Notes: generated by a model from the letters alone, not told the origin. A stretch of DNA of 64,000 nucleotides from Paraburkholderia saeva (GCF_907164555.1 NZ_CAJQZC010000006.1:186001-250000); one strand, 5' to 3'. Positions 1 to 9,466 are shown, counted from the stretch's first letter. Program-made: numbers and translations.

Positions 1-135
1 TGCCTGCTGGCGGTCGAACTCGGCGACCGCAGCCTCAGCGGCGCGGCGCCGTTGCGGGATGAAAACCAGTTTGTCTGCGACCCAGGCGATGCCCGTTACG
101 ATGACGAGCACAAAAAGAATCAGCGCAAAATTCAT
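1..135 (-). CDS. lepB: Signal peptidase I, N-terminal part (cut by window edge)
   Basis: Type I signal peptidase cleaves signal peptides from proteins exported across the inner membrane. Only the first 45 codons are in the window. They encode an N-terminal membrane segment (MNFALILFVLVIVTGIAWVA) followed by a basic, Arg/Ala-rich cytoplasmic stretch, as expected for LepB. The catalytic Ser and Lys would lie beyond the left edge. The ATG lies 18 bases downstream of the lepA stop on the same strand, the usual lepA-lepB arrangement, so the two are probably cotranscribed. The call rests mostly on position after lepA, plus the N-terminal membrane segment. Confidence 0.8.
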   Translation of the reverse strand, partial: MNFALILFVLVIVTGIAWVADKLVFIPQRRRAAEAAVAEFDRQQA

Positions 136-153
136 GGGGTTCCGTTTCTTCTC

Positions 154-1947
154 TTATTTGTCTTCGACGCGCAGGATTGCGAGGAAAGCCTCTTGCGGGA
201 TTTCCACCGACCCGACCTGCTTCATCCGCTTCTTGCCGGCCTTCTGCTTTTCCAGCAGCTTCTTCTTGCGCGAGATGTCGCCACCGTAGCACTTCGCCAG
301 CACGTTCTTGCGCAGCGCCTTGATGTTCTCACGCGCGATGATGTTCGCGCCGATCGTGGCCTGAATGGCCACGTCGTACATCTGGCGCGGAATCAGTTCA
401 CGCATCTTGGACGCGACTTCGCGACCGCGGTACTGGCTCTGCGAACGGTGAACGATCACCGACAGCGCGTCGACCTTGTCGCCATTGATCAGCATATCGA
501 CTTTAACGACATCGGCCGCGCGATATTCCTTGAACTCGTAGTCCATCGACGCGTAGCCGCGCGACGTCGACTTCAACCGGTCGAAGAAATCGAGCACGAT
601 TTCGCCCATCGGAATTTCGTACGTCAGCTGAACCTGGCGACCGTGATACTGCATGTTGATCTGGTTGCCGCGCTTCGTGGTGCAAAGCGTGATGACCGAA
701 CCGACGTATTCCTGCGGCATGTACAGATTCACTGTGACGATCGGCTCGCGGACTTCCTCGATCCGCGACGGATCCGGCATTTTCGCCGGATTCTCGACCA
801 TGATGACCGTGCCGTCGCGCTGCAGGACTTCATACACGACCGTAGGCGCCGTGGTGATGAGGTCCATGTCGAACTCGCGCTCGAGCCGCTCCTGGACGAT
901 CTCCATGTGCAGCAACCCAAGGAAGCCGCAACGAAAACCAAAGCCAAGCGCCTGCGACACTTCCGGCTCGTACTGCAGCGAAGCGTCGTTCAGCTTCAGC
1001 TTTTCGAGCGATTCGCGCAGCGCGTCGTACTGGTTTGCCTCGACCGGATAGAGGCCGGCGAACACCTGCGGCTTTACTTCCTTGAAGCCCGGCAGCGGTT
1101 CGGGTGCGGGACGGTTCACGAGCGTGACGGTGTCGCCCACTTTCGCGGCCGGCAATTCCTTGATGCCGGCGATGATGAAGCCTACCTGTCCCGCCGACAG
1201 CACATCGAGATTCTTCGACTTCGGCGTGAACACGCCGATGTGCTCGACCGGATATTGCGCGCCGGTTGCCATCATGCGAATGCGGTCTTTCGGGCGCAGC
1301 GTGCCGTTCACGATGCGCACCAGCATCACGACGCCGACGTAGTTGTCGAACCACGAATCGATGATCAGCGCCTGCAGCGGCGCTTCGGTGTCGCCCTTTG
1401 GCGGCGGCACTTTCGCGATCAGCGCTTCGAGCACGTCTTCAACGCCGAGGCCGGTCTTCGCGCTGCAATGCGTGGCGTCGGTCGCGTCGATGCCGATGAC
1501 GTCTTCAATTTCCTCGATTGCGCTTTCCGGATTGGCCGCAGGCAGGTCGATCTTGTTCAGCACCGGCACAACTTCGACGCCGAGTTCGATGGCCGTGTAG
1601 CAGTTCGCGACCGTTTGCGCCTCGACGCCCTGACTGGCGTCGACAACGAGCAGCGCGCCTTCGCACGCCGACAGCGAGCGGCTGACTTCGTACGAGAAGT
1701 CGACGTGCCCCGGCGTATCGATCATGTTGAGGTTGTACACCTTGCCATCGCGCGCGCGATAGGAGAGCGCCGCCGTCTGCGCCTTGATGGTGATGCCGCG
1801 CTCACGCTCGAGATCCATCGAGTCGAGCACCTGCGATTCCATTTCGCGGTCGGACAGACCGCCACACAGCTGGATGATGCGATCGGCGAGCGTCGACTTG
1901 CCATGGTCGATGTGCGCAATGATCGAGAAATTACGAATATGATCCAT
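154..1947 (-). CDS. lepA: Elongation factor 4 (ribosome back-translocase GTPase)
   Basis: LepA/EF4 is a translational GTPase that binds the ribosome and can reverse translocation. The 597-residue product has the family length. The P-loop region AHIDHGKS lies at residues 11-18, followed by the G2/G3 region (DTPGHVDF near residue 77) and NKID for guanine recognition near 131. EF-G-like domains II, III and V and the LepA-specific C-terminus, rich in lysine at the end ([19 protein letters not shown]), follow. It lies immediately upstream of lepB. A terminator sits between it and the preceding glutaredoxin gene, so lepA probably has its own promoter. Confidence 0.98.
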   Translation of the reverse strand: MDHIRNFSIIAHIDHGKSTLADRIIQLCGGLSDREMESQVLDSMDLERERGITIKAQTAALSYRARDGKVYNLNMIDTPGHVDFSYEVSRSLSACEGALLVVDASQGVEAQTVANCYTAIELGVEVVPVLNKIDLPAANPESAIEEIEDVIGIDATDATHCSAKTGLGVEDVLEALIAKVPPPKGDTEAPLQALIIDSWFDNYVGVVMLVRIVNGTLRPKDRIRMMATGAQYPVEHIGVFTPKSKNLDVLSAGQVGFIIAGIKELPAAKVGDTVTLVNRPAPEPLPGFKEVKPQVFAGLYPVEANQYDALRESLEKLKLNDASLQYEPEVSQALGFGFRCGFLGLLHMEIVQERLEREFDMDLITTAPTVVYEVLQRDGTVIMVENPAKMPDPSRIEEVREPIVTVNLYMPQEYVGSVITLCTTKRGNQINMQYHGRQVQLTYEIPMGEIVLDFFDRLKSTSRGYASMDYEFKEYRAADVVKVDMLINGDKVDALSVIVHRSQSQYRGREVASKMRELIPRQMYDVAIQATIGANIIARENIKALRKNVLAKCYGGDISRKKKLLEKQKAGKKRMKQVGSVEIPQEAFLAILRVEDK

Positions 1948-1964
1948 TCAGTACCGATCAAGCG

Positions 1965-2000
1965 AAAAAGGCGCGCTCGGACGATTGCGGAGCACGCCTT
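1965..2000 (-). terminator. Intrinsic terminator closing the rpoE operon
   Basis: On the minus strand an 11-base-pair stem (AAGGCGTGCTC pairing with GAGCGCGCCTT, one mismatch) with an 11-base loop is followed by a run of T residues. It lies between the glutaredoxin gene and lepA and should end transcripts from the rpoE-mucAB-protease-grx operon. Confidence 0.65.
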
Positions 2001-2118
2001 GTAAGTAGGTGAAAAACCGGACTATTTTAGCCGAAAAGGCCTTCGCCCGGCGCTTTTTGCGGGATGGCCAGCCAGGTGGCCAGGGCGCATGCTTGCGCGT
2101 GTGGACTCCAGGTCCCTT

Positions 2119-2385
2119 TCAATGTGCCAAACGCTCGGACGTAACCCGCGCCAATAGCGCGGCGCGGACTCGCGTTTCGTCGAAATGATAGTGGCACAGT
2201 TCGACGCCATCGCAGACCAGAACCGGTACGCGCTCGTTGTAACCCGCTTCGAGCGCCGGGTCAGCGTCGATGTCGATCACGTCGACATCCGCGCCGAACT
2301 CCGCCAGCAAAGGCTCGAGCGCGGCAAGCATGTCGTCGCACAGATGGCACCACTGGCGCCCGTAGAGCGTGAGTGGCGCCGTCAT
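2119..2385 (-). CDS. Glutaredoxin family protein
   Basis: A small thioredoxin-fold protein of 88 residues. It starts with a beta strand (PLTLYGRQWCHLC) carrying a C-x-x-C redox pair (Cys-His-Leu-Cys) near residues 12-15. The conserved cis-Pro region is seen as RVPVLVCDG. It belongs to the glutaredoxin 2 / DUF836 type that often follows the Do protease in Burkholderia rpoE operons. A GTG start six bases upstream would overlap the protease stop as GTGA; I chose the ATG because a purine-rich AGAAG lies five bases before it. The substrate is unknown; a thiol-disulfide role in envelope stress is inferred from position. Confidence 0.85.
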   Translation of the reverse strand: MTAPLTLYGRQWCHLCDDMLAALEPLLAEFGADVDVIDIDADPALEAGYNERVPVLVCDGVELCHYHFDETRVRAALLARVTSERLAH

Positions 2386-2387
2386 CG

Positions 2388-3917
2388 TCACTTCTGCGCG
2401 GGTGCCGATCGCGGACGGATCGGGACGAACTGCGTGTTGTCGCCGCGACGCACGAGCAGCGCGGTCATCTTCGACGGATCGAGATGCGAGGTGGCGTCTT
2501 CGAATTCCTTCGCGTTCGTCACATCCGTATCCCCGACGCGCAGAATGATGTCGCCCTTCTGCAAACCGACTCGCGCCGCCGGACCTTCCGCCGCATCGAT
2601 CTGCACACCGCCGCGCAGTTTCAATGCTTTCAACTGGTCGGCCGGAATATCGCTGACCGCGAGACCGAGCGCGTTCGTCGCGCGCTGCTTCGGCGGGGGC
2701 GTTTTCTTCGTATCGGCTTTCGCGGTCTTGTCCGCCTGCATCTCCGCGATCGTGACCGGCAGGTCGCGCGTCTGACCCTTGCGCCAGATTGTGATGGTCG
2801 CCTTCGTACCCGGCTTCGTGTCACCGACCATCCGCGGCAGATCCGTCGCGGTATCCACCGGATGGCCGTTGAACTTCAGGATGATGTCGCCAGGCTGCAC
2901 GCCCGCTTTCTCCGCGGGGCCGCCTGGCTCGACGCTGCTTACGAGCGCGCCCTGCGCCTTCGGCAAGCCGAGCGAATCGGCGACATCTTTCGTTACCTCG
3001 CCGATCGCGACGGCGATGCGGCCACGCGTCACCTTGCCGGTCGTCTTGAGCTGGTCGGCCACGCGCATCGCTTCGTCGATCGGAATCGCGAAAGAAATAC
3101 CCATGAAGCCGCCCGTACGGCTGTAGATCTGCGAGTTGATACCGATCACCTCGCCCTGCATGTTGATGAGCGGACCGCCTGAATTGCCCGGGTTCACCGC
3201 GACATCGGTCTGGATAAACGGCAGATAGTCGCCCGTATCACGCCCCTTCGCGCTCACGATGCCCGCAGTAACCGTGTTTTCGAGCCCGAACGGCGAACCG
3301 ATCGCGACAACCCACTCACCCACGCGCACCTTGTTCGAATCACCAACCGTGACGGCCGGCAGGTTCGCGGCGTTGATCTTCACGACAGCGACGTCCGTGC
3401 GATCGTCGACGCCGACGAGCTTCGCCTTGAACTCACGTTTGTCAGTAAGCGTGACGTAGATCGTGTCGGCATCGTCGATGACGTGTGCGTTCGTCATCAC
3501 GTAACCGTCGGCTGACAGGATAAAGCCCGAACCGACGCCACTGTTCTGCTCTGTATCGCCACCGCTGTCGGGCGCGTCCTGCTGGCCCTGGCTTCCGCCA
3601 CCGCCACCACTGCCCCCACCGCCGCCACGCGGCGGCGAACCTGGCGATTGCGGCGACTGCGGCATCGGAATGCCGAAGAAGCGACGGAAGAACTCCGACA
3701 TGTCGCCATCGTCCATGCCCGGTGGCAGCCCCCGTGTCGAACTCGACACACGCGCTGTCGTGCGGATGTTCACGACGGCGGGCCCGACCTTGTCGACGAG
3801 GTCGGTAAAGTCCGGAAGACTGGCTGCAGGCGCCGCCAGCGCCGTGTGCGGCACGAGCGGCAGGCAAACTGCCATCACCGCGGCTGCAAGGAAATTGCGC
3901 ACCGAGAAGTTCATCAT
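2388..3917 (-). CDS. Periplasmic Do-like serine protease (DegQ/MucD family)
   Basis: HtrA-family periplasmic protease and chaperone that degrades misfolded envelope proteins. The 509-residue product has a signal peptide (about 1-29, ending TALA-A) and a trypsin-like domain with catalytic His145 (TNAHV), Asp175 (DRTDVAVV) and Ser246 (GNSGGP). Two PDZ domains follow (about residues 285-380 and 400-500). A Gly/Ser-rich insert (residues 97-111) lies in the flexible LA-loop region before the protease core. It is the fourth gene of the rpoE-mucA-mucB operon, the same place as mucD in Pseudomonas, so it is probably induced by RpoE. Two adjacent ATG codons are possible starts. Confidence 0.95.
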   Translation of the reverse strand: MMNFSVRNFLAAAVMAVCLPLVPHTALAAPAASLPDFTDLVDKVGPAVVNIRTTARVSSSTRGLPPGMDDGDMSEFFRRFFGIPMPQSPQSPGSPPRGGGGGSGGGGGSQGQQDAPDSGGDTEQNSGVGSGFILSADGYVMTNAHVIDDADTIYVTLTDKREFKAKLVGVDDRTDVAVVKINAANLPAVTVGDSNKVRVGEWVVAIGSPFGLENTVTAGIVSAKGRDTGDYLPFIQTDVAVNPGNSGGPLINMQGEVIGINSQIYSRTGGFMGISFAIPIDEAMRVADQLKTTGKVTRGRIAVAIGEVTKDVADSLGLPKAQGALVSSVEPGGPAEKAGVQPGDIILKFNGHPVDTATDLPRMVGDTKPGTKATITIWRKGQTRDLPVTIAEMQADKTAKADTKKTPPPKQRATNALGLAVSDIPADQLKALKLRGGVQIDAAEGPAARVGLQKGDIILRVGDTDVTNAKEFEDATSHLDPSKMTALLVRRGDNTQFVPIRPRSAPAQK

Positions 3918-3936
3918 AGGGTCTTGAGCCGGAGGA

Positions 3937-4983
3937 TTACTTTGTAGCCTTGTATTCTATGGCAGACGCAAATTGCTGCAACGTGGCCTGGGGCACTTCC
4001 CCGAGCAAGGTAATCCAGAAATCGCCGTGGCGCTTCACGAGTACATGTGTGGCTCCGCTGCTGCCCGACCCCTCCTTTCGCGTGTTCTTTTCGACAGGCT
4101 CGACGAAGATCGAAATGGCCGCGAGACCGTCCGAGAACACCGCCTGATCGACCGGGATGGTTGGATCGCCGGCGTCGCGGGCAGCCATTGGCCGGCGCAA
4201 CTCACGAATCTTGCGGAAACCCGGCGCCCCCGCCGGCATCTGCCAGCCTTGTGCTTCCATGTCGACCGGTTCAATCGGCGGATGCACGACCGTCCATCCT
4301 GCCGTGTTGTGAATGCCGTTGACGATGGCCGCCTTGTCGACCGGCACCCCAATGCGGATCTGCGAAAACGACAGCTGCTCGAGCACCTGACCAGCAGGAT
4401 CGAGCGTCTGCGCCCGCAGCAGCAGCCCCGTTTTCGTGTCGGCCCACAGTTTGTAGGCGTAACGGTACGCGTCTTTCGGATCGAGTTCGATCACCTGGCT
4501 GTCGATTCCGGCCACGCGATCCGTACCAAGCAGCTTTGGTTCATAAACCGATAGCACCTGGTCGCCCGGCGCGGATAGCAGCGCAGGGAACGAATCCTTG
4601 TTCTGACGTTTTTCTACGACGCACAGATGACGTTCGGGCACGAACGTATAGAGGTCGTCGTTATGACGCAGCATTTTGCGCGGTTTGCCGTCGAGGCTTT
4701 CCAGCTGCTCGTATTCGCCGTCGGTACGCGTCGCATAGTGCGAGATGCGCGAAGACTGCACGAACGAACCGCGCTGATAGACGAACGCGCCCTCGTAATT
4801 CTGCTGCTGCGCCGCCTGATGGATGCGATTCAGCCAGTCGGCCGCCGTGCGGTGGTCGGCGGCAGAATCGCCGGATTGCGCGAAAGCGCGGGATGTTGCC
4901 GAAAGCAGTACGGCTGCACAGAACAGAAATGCCGGCAGCCGCCCCCAGTTTGTCGTTTTATTGAACCGCAATGTCTGCATCAA
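3937..4983 (-). CDS. rseB: Sigma-E regulatory protein MucB/RseB
   Basis: Periplasmic protein that binds the anti-sigma factor and protects it from site-1 proteolysis until lipoprotein or LPS stress is sensed. The 348-residue product has a signal peptide ending near residue 35 (RAFAQ). The large MucB/RseB N-terminal domain follows (YEGAFVYQRG, QSSRISHY), then the small C-terminal domain. Its ATG directly follows the mucA/rseA stop, and the Do protease gene follows after 19 bases. The family assignment is secure; the exact signal sensed in this organism is not visible. Confidence 0.93.
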   Translation of the reverse strand: MMQTLRFNKTTNWGRLPAFLFCAAVLLSATSRAFAQSGDSAADHRTAADWLNRIHQAAQQQNYEGAFVYQRGSFVQSSRISHYATRTDGEYEQLESLDGKPRKMLRHNDDLYTFVPERHLCVVEKRQNKDSFPALLSAPGDQVLSVYEPKLLGTDRVAGIDSQVIELDPKDAYRYAYKLWADTKTGLLLRAQTLDPAGQVLEQLSFSQIRIGVPVDKAAIVNGIHNTAGWTVVHPPIEPVDMEAQGWQMPAGAPGFRKIRELRRPMAARDAGDPTIPVDQAVFSDGLAAISIFVEPVEKNTRKEGSGSSGATHVLVKRHGDFWITLLGEVPQATLQQFASAIEYKATK

Positions 4984-5637
4984 CTATTGGCCCTGCGAGG
5001 TCACGGCGGCGGCAGCACGAATCAGCGGCATCGATCCGGGAACAACCGGCTGCTGTGCAAACTGCTGATGGGCTTCCAGATACTGGTCGAGATTGGCGTC
5101 ACGGATGATGTTTACGTCCTGCACGGCCGGTTGCACATTCACGACCGGCACCGAGGCCATCGCCACACGCTGCATGGAATCGGGCGATACCGATGCCATT
5201 TGCTGCGCACCGCCCGGCGTATTACCGACGCCTTGCAGCTGCGGGACGACGATCCACGTGAGCGTTGCCGCTGCGGCGGCTACCGCGAACGCTGGCACAA
5301 CCCGGCGGCGCAGTGCCAGCAGACGTTGCGCGACCGGCATCGCCGCAGGCGCGAGCACATGCGCTTCCGCCTCGAAGCGTGCTGCAAAACCCGCCATGAA
5401 TGCCTGACTGGCAGCCGGACTCACAGCGAGATCGTCGGAACGCAGCGCGTCGCCGATCAGGTGGTAATCCGCCCACACCGCACGGTCTTCACGATCCAGA
5501 TCCGCGATAAATTTGTTCAGATGCTCTTCGCCGGACAGCTCTCCGTCGACAAAAGCGGACAGACGCTCGCCTCGCGAGCTTGCTTGCGATTGCATCGAGA
5601 CCGACCCCATGATGCTCCCCATCTTACTGACACTCAT
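4984..5637 (-). CDS. rseA: Anti-sigma-E factor MucA/RseA
   Basis: Inner-membrane anti-sigma factor that holds RpoE inactive. The 217-residue product has the N-terminal RseA/MucA cytoplasmic domain (GERLSAFVDGELSGEE at 23-38, WADYHLIGDALRSDDL) and one membrane helix at about 113-131. A periplasmic C-terminus follows, which would contact RseB. It lies directly before rseB and 54 bases after rpoE. In-frame ATG codons at residues 6, 10 and 15 are alternative starts; the one at residue 10 has a GGGGAG sequence close upstream. Regulation is probably through the rpoE promoter of the operon. Confidence 0.92.
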   Translation of the reverse strand: MSVSKMGSIMGSVSMQSQASSRGERLSAFVDGELSGEEHLNKFIADLDREDRAVWADYHLIGDALRSDDLAVSPAASQAFMAGFAARFEAEAHVLAPAAMPVAQRLLALRRRVVPAFAVAAAAATLTWIVVPQLQGVGNTPGGAQQMASVSPDSMQRVAMASVPVVNVQPAVQDVNIIRDANLDQYLEAHQQFAQQPVVPGSMPLIRAAAAVTSQGQ

Positions 5638-5691
5638 AGTGACACCACCTAACCCAGATATTGCGCCCCTGCCCGTCCGGCCGGCTGGCCA

Positions 5692-6291
5692 TTACCAGCG
5701 CTTGCCCTCGGGTGTGTCAAGCAACGGACGCAATTTTGCCGCAATGGCTTCGCGAGCGCGAAAAATCCGCGATCTGACAGTACCGATAGGGCACCCCATC
5801 ATCTCAGCGATTTCTTCGTAGCTCAAACCTTCAATTTCACGAAGAGTAATGGCGGTGCGCAACTCTTCCGGTAAAACCGCCATTGCAGCATTGACCGTCT
5901 CAGCGATCTGCTTGCTCATCAACATCGACTCAGGCGTGTTGATATCCCTTAGTTGGTCGGCATCCGAGAAAGTTTCAGCTTCTTCAGCATCCGCTTCGGT
6001 CGAAGTTGGCGCACGGCGGCCCTGGGTCGCAAGGTAGTTCTTCGCCGTGTTCACTGCAATACGGTACAACCACGTATAAAACGCGGATTCGCCCCGAAAT
6101 TGGGGAAGTGCCCGATACGCCTTGATAAACGCATCCTGGGCGACGTCCTCGACCTCGGCGGGGTCCCGCACAAGGCGCGAGATCAGCCGGATGATCTTGC
6201 GGTGGTATTTGGTGACCAGAAGCTCGAACGCGGCCTTGTCGCCCTTCTGGACGCGCTCGACCAGCACCTGATCAATTTCTTTTTCGCTCAC
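5692..6291 (-). CDS. rpoE: RNA polymerase sigma-E factor (RpoE/AlgU type)
   Basis: ECF sigma factor that directs RNA polymerase to envelope-stress promoters. The 199-residue product shows region 2 (FELLVTKYHRKIIRLISRLV and DVAQDAFIKAYRALPQF, residues about 21-68) and region 4 (LPEELRTAITLREIEGLSY, then IAEMMGCPIGTVRSRIFRAR, residues about 138-182), typical of RpoE/AlgU. It is the first gene of an operon with its anti-sigma factor. Tandem 9-base repeats lie just upstream of it. Confidence 0.97.
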   Translation of the reverse strand: MSEKEIDQVLVERVQKGDKAAFELLVTKYHRKIIRLISRLVRDPAEVEDVAQDAFIKAYRALPQFRGESAFYTWLYRIAVNTAKNYLATQGRRAPTSTEADAEEAETFSDADQLRDINTPESMLMSKQIAETVNAAMAVLPEELRTAITLREIEGLSYEEIAEMMGCPIGTVRSRIFRAREAIAAKLRPLLDTPEGKRW

Positions 6292-6358
6292 CTGATAAAT
6301 CCGTTAACTATGGGGCGCATGGCGGGGCACCATTGTAGCGTCCCCATCATCGTGTCAC

Positions 6359-6394
6359 GTTACGCTGGTAACAGTGGTTACAGTCTTTACAGTG
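6359..6394. repeat. Four tandem 9-base repeats upstream of rpoE
   Basis: Four consecutive 9-base units, GTTACGCTG, GTAACAGTG, GTTACAGTC and TTTACAGTG, lie 68-103 bases before the rpoE start and run into the last codons of the upstream gene. The consensus is GTTACAGTG. Their place in the rpoE promoter region suggests a binding site or a slippage product; no function can be proved from sequence. Confidence 0.6.
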
Positions 6395-6875
6395 AAGCTG
6401 GAGAGCCCCGCCGGCCAAGGACCGACAGTTCGAGGAAGACGCTGGCCGGTACCGCATCGGCCGCAACAAACAACGGATTGAGGCGCTCGTTCTCTCCTGC
6501 AATCGCAAGAATGAGGAGCCGGTTGCTCCATTGCGAACAGCCGGTTATCCGGGCCTCAACGGGCGCAGCATCCTGCCCGTGCCATAACCACAGGCCATTT
6601 GCTCCGATTCGCAGCCATTGCGCCTGGGTGCGCTCCCAACCGCGGGCGCCGATTACGAGGAGCATGAAAACGGCGAAAACCAGAGGAAACGCCCGCCCGG
6701 CACCGAGACGCGGCGCGAGACAGGTAAAAGTGGCCGAAGACGCGATTACGACGAAAATTGCGATTGCCCAGCGCATCGCCAGCGAGCGCCCCAGCGCAAT
6801 GCGCTTTGGCGCTCCATCTGGCGGCGCTGATCCGGCACTGTACGCCGGATCAGCTATCCCAACGTGAACGGTCAA
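6387..6875 (-). CDS. Small membrane protein, possibly YgfX-like
   Basis: I do not firmly recognise this 162-residue protein. It has a charged N-terminus of about 35 residues, then two closely spaced hydrophobic segments (about 34-55, WAIAIFVVIASSATFTCLAP, and 60-76, AFPLVFAVFMLLVIGA). A soluble domain follows, with repeated Trp residues (WERTQAQWLRIGANGLWLWH). Two N-terminal helices followed by a small beta-rich domain recall YgfX/CptA proteins, which are encoded beside unrelated genes in many proteobacteria. It lies between fabF (4 bases after its stop) and rpoE on the same strand. Confidence 0.6.
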   Translation of the reverse strand: MTVHVGIADPAYSAGSAPPDGAPKRIALGRSLAMRWAIAIFVVIASSATFTCLAPRLGAGRAFPLVFAVFMLLVIGARGWERTQAQWLRIGANGLWLWHGQDAAPVEARITGCSQWSNRLLILAIAGENERLNPLFVAADAVPASVFLELSVLGRRGSPASL

Positions 6876-6879
6876 GCCG

Positions 6880-8118
6880 TCAGGCGCGCTTGAAGACCAG
6901 CGTGCCGTTCGTGCCGCCGAACCCGAACGAGTTCTTCAGCGCGACGTCGATCTTCATTTCCCGCGCGGTGTTTGCGCAGTAGTCGAGATCGCAGGCCGGA
7001 TCCTGGTTGAAAATGTTGATGGTCGGCGGCGAGATTTGATGGTGCACGGCCAGCACGGTGAACACCGATTCGAGCCCGCCCGCGCCGCCGAGCAGATGCC
7101 CGGTCATCGATTTGGTCGAATTCACGACCATGTTCTTCGCGTGATCGCCGAAGGCGCGCTTGATGCCGGTCGTCTCAGCGAGGTCGCCGAGCGGTGTCGA
7201 CGTACCGTGCGCGTTCAGGTAGTTCACCTGATCCGCGTTGATACCCGCGTTCTTCATCGCCGCCAGCATGCAGCGGCGAGCGCCGTCGCCATCTTCGAGC
7301 GGAGCGGTCATGTGATACGCGTCGCCGCTCATGCCGTAACCGGACACTTCAGCGTAGATCTTCGCGCCACGTGCCTTTGCGTGCTCGTACTCCTCGAGCA
7401 CCATCACGCCCGCGCCCTCACCCAGCACGAAACCGTCGCGGTCCTTGTCCCACGGACGGCTCGCCGTCGCCGGATCGTCGTTGCGTTGCGACAGCGCGCG
7501 CGCCGCAGCAAAGCCACCGATCCCGAGCGGCGACACCGTCGATTCCGCGCCGCCTGCAATCATCACGTCGCAGTCGCCGTATTCGATCAGGCGCGATGCT
7601 TCGCCGATGCAGTGCAGACCCGTGGTACAGGCCGTGACAATCGCGAGGTTCGGGCCTTTAAGGCCGAACTTGATCGACAGATGGCCGGAGATCATGTTGA
7701 TGATCGACGCCGGCACGAAGAACGGAGAAATCCGGCGCGGGCCGCGATTCAGCAGTTCCGTCTGCGTCACTTCGATCATCGGCAGGCCGCCAATGCCCGA
7801 GCCAACGATCACCCCGACGCGTTCCGCGTTTTCTTCGGTGATTTCGAGGCCGCTGTCCTTCATCGCCTGAATGCCGGCGGCAATGCCGTAATGGATGAAT
7901 GTATCCATATGGCGCGCCTCCTTACCGGGGATGTAGTCCTCGATATTGAAGCCCTTGACCTCGCCGGCGAAGCGGGTCGAGAAGTTCGACGCATCGAACT
8001 TCGTGATGTCGGCAATCCCGGACTTGCCGGCGACCAGATTGGCCCAGCCGTCGGCAACATTATTGCCAACAGGCGAAATGAGCCCCAGGCCTGTAACAAC
8101 AACTCGACGACGGCTCAC
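6880..8118 (-). CDS. fabF: 3-oxoacyl-[acyl-carrier-protein] synthase II
   Basis: Condensing enzyme that elongates acyl-ACP with malonyl-ACP in fatty acid synthesis. The product is 412 residues, the family length, if translation starts at GTG 8118 ([11 protein letters not shown] follows), preceded by GAGG at a good distance. An upstream ATG would add 16 residues not found in the family. The active-site Cys lies in [10 protein letters not shown] near residue 163; the two catalytic His residues are in NAHGTSTP and [11 protein letters not shown]. The C-terminus ends [15 protein letters not shown]. It follows acpP in the fab cluster, separated by a hairpin that may lower its expression relative to acpP. 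Confidence 0.97.
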   Translation of the reverse strand: MSRRRVVVTGLGLISPVGNNVADGWANLVAGKSGIADITKFDASNFSTRFAGEVKGFNIEDYIPGKEARHMDTFIHYGIAAGIQAMKDSGLEITEENAERVGVIVGSGIGGLPMIEVTQTELLNRGPRRISPFFVPASIINMISGHLSIKFGLKGPNLAIVTACTTGLHCIGEASRLIEYGDCDVMIAGGAESTVSPLGIGGFAAARALSQRNDDPATASRPWDKDRDGFVLGEGAGVMVLEEYEHAKARGAKIYAEVSGYGMSGDAYHMTAPLEDGDGARRCMLAAMKNAGINADQVNYLNAHGTSTPLGDLAETTGIKRAFGDHAKNMVVNSTKSMTGHLLGGAGGLESVFTVLAVHHQISPPTINIFNQDPACDLDYCANTAREMKIDVALKNSFGFGGTNGTLVFKRA

Positions 8119-8140
8119 GGTAACCTCGTTTTCATAGATG

Positions 8141-8194
8141 ACAAAAGCAAAAGCCACAGCGGCCACAGGAACATGCCCTGTGAACCCTGTGGCT
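8141..8194 (-). terminator. Nested hairpin between acpP and fabF (possible attenuator)
   Basis: On the minus strand AGCCACAG (8187-8194) pairs perfectly with CTGTGGCT (8152-8159). An inner 6-base-pair stem (8164-8169 with 8177-8182) is nested inside. The outer stem is followed by TTTTGCTTTT. This looks like a partial terminator that would leave the acpP message more abundant than fabF. Confidence 0.5.
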
Positions 8195-8232
8195 GTTAAC
8201 CTGGCAAAATCCCGCCAAAAGTCCGAATGACC

Positions 8233-8472
8233 TTAGGCCTTGACGTTTGCGCGGGCGTAGTCGATCGCTTGCTGGACGGTCGTGATCTTCTCGGCTTCTT
8301 CATCCGGAATTTCCATGCCGAATTCGTCTTCGAGGGCCATCACGAGTTCGACGGTGTCGAGCGAGTCAGCGCCGAGGTCGTTCACGAACGATGCTTCGGT
8401 CTTGATTTCTGCTTCGGCAACGCCCAGTTGTTCTGCGACGATCTTCTTGACGCGCTGTTCGATGTTGTCCAT
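8233..8472 (-). CDS. acpP: Acyl carrier protein
   Basis: Carries acyl chains as thioesters on 4'-phosphopantetheine throughout fatty acid synthesis. The 79-residue acidic product has the classic DSLDTVEL motif, whose Ser (near residue 37) receives the prosthetic group. It begins [19 protein letters not shown] strong ribosome site (GGAGGGG) precedes the ATG, in keeping with high expression. It lies between fabG and fabF, as in E. coli. Confidence 0.98.
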   Translation of the reverse strand: MDNIEQRVKKIVAEQLGVAEAEIKTEASFVNDLGADSLDTVELVMALEDEFGMEIPDEEAEKITTVQQAIDYARANVKA

Positions 8473-8622
8473 TACCCCTCCAAGGGAAAGAAGTTCAAAA
8501 ATGCAGGTGCGCGCATTTTATCAGGTTTGACACTCTAAAAAAGCGGCGCGCACGGTTGCTGACCCACCACCCACGGCACGTTTACCCGAAAGGTATAAGC
8601 CGCGGATGAAAAATGAAAACTT

Positions 8623-9372
8623 TTACGACATGTACATGCCGCCATTCACGTGCAGCGTCGTGCCCGTGATGTAGCCAGCATGCGGTGAAGCGAGAAATAC
8701 GACGGCGTGCGCGATATCTTCCGGGCTGCCCAGACGGCCAAGCGGAATCTGCGTTTTAAGCGCGGTTTGCTGCTCTTCGGGCAGTGACTTCGTCATGTCG
8801 GTGTCGATGAAACCCGGCGCCACGCAGTTAACCGTGATGTTGCGGCTGCCGATTTCGCGCGCGAGCGCACGGGTCATGCCCGCTACGCCGGCCTTCGCCG
8901 CCGCGTAGTTCACCTGCCCCGGATTGCCTGTCGAGCCAACCACCGACGTGATGTTGATGATCCGGCCGCCACGCGCCTTCATCATCGGACGCAGCACGGC
9001 GCGCGACAGACGGAAAACCGACTTGAGGTTGGTGTCGACCACCGAATCCCATTCATCGTCTTTCATGCGCATGGCCAGCTGGTCCTGCGTGATGCCGGCA
9101 TTGTTCACGAGCACGTTGAGCGCGCCGAATTCCTTGACCGTGCCATCGATCAGCGCTTCCGCAGCCGAGGCGTCGTTGACGTTGAGCACGGCACCGCGGC
9201 CGTTCACGCCTTCGGCCTTGAATGCTTCGGTGATCGCGGTTGCGCCTGCTTCGCTCGTGGCCGTACCGATCACGGTCGCACCCTGGCGTGCCAGTTCGAG
9301 CGCAATCGCACGGCCGATGCCGCGCGAGGCGCCCGTCACAATGGCAATCTGCTTGTCGAGAGTCTTTTCCAT
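8623..9372 (-). CDS. fabG: 3-oxoacyl-[acyl-carrier-protein] reductase
   Basis: NADPH-dependent short-chain dehydrogenase for the first reduction step of each elongation cycle. It has 249 residues from ATG 9372, preceded by GGA seven bases upstream. The cofactor loop is TGASRGIGRAIA (about 11-22), and NNAG is near residue 88. The catalytic Ser is in NITSVVGS and the Y-x-x-x-K pair in NYAAAKAG near 153-157. It ends with the conserved TLHVNGGMYM. It lies in the fab cluster between fabD and acpP. Confidence 0.97.
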   Translation of the reverse strand: MEKTLDKQIAIVTGASRGIGRAIALELARQGATVIGTATSEAGATAITEAFKAEGVNGRGAVLNVNDASAAEALIDGTVKEFGALNVLVNNAGITQDQLAMRMKDDEWDSVVDTNLKSVFRLSRAVLRPMMKARGGRIINITSVVGSTGNPGQVNYAAAKAGVAGMTRALAREIGSRNITVNCVAPGFIDTDMTKSLPEEQQTALKTQIPLGRLGSPEDIAHAVVFLASPHAGYITGTTLHVNGGMYMS

Positions 9373-9466
9373 CTTGATGTCCGGATTGCCCACGAAGTGC
9401 GGGCTGAAATCGATGATTCTGCTGCCCGGCCGCTGGCTTGCACCTGCCGGCCGTGGCCAGGACGAC

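Noticed and set aside
52..2004. Long plus-strand frame opposite lepA
   Set aside because: It is a shadow of lepA, Arg/His-rich and without family likeness.
6332..6358. A sigma70 promoter for rpoE (TACAAT with GTGACA on minus)
   Set aside because: The spacer is only 15 bases and the -35 box is weak; a sigma-E type promoter could also be there. Not reported as a feature.
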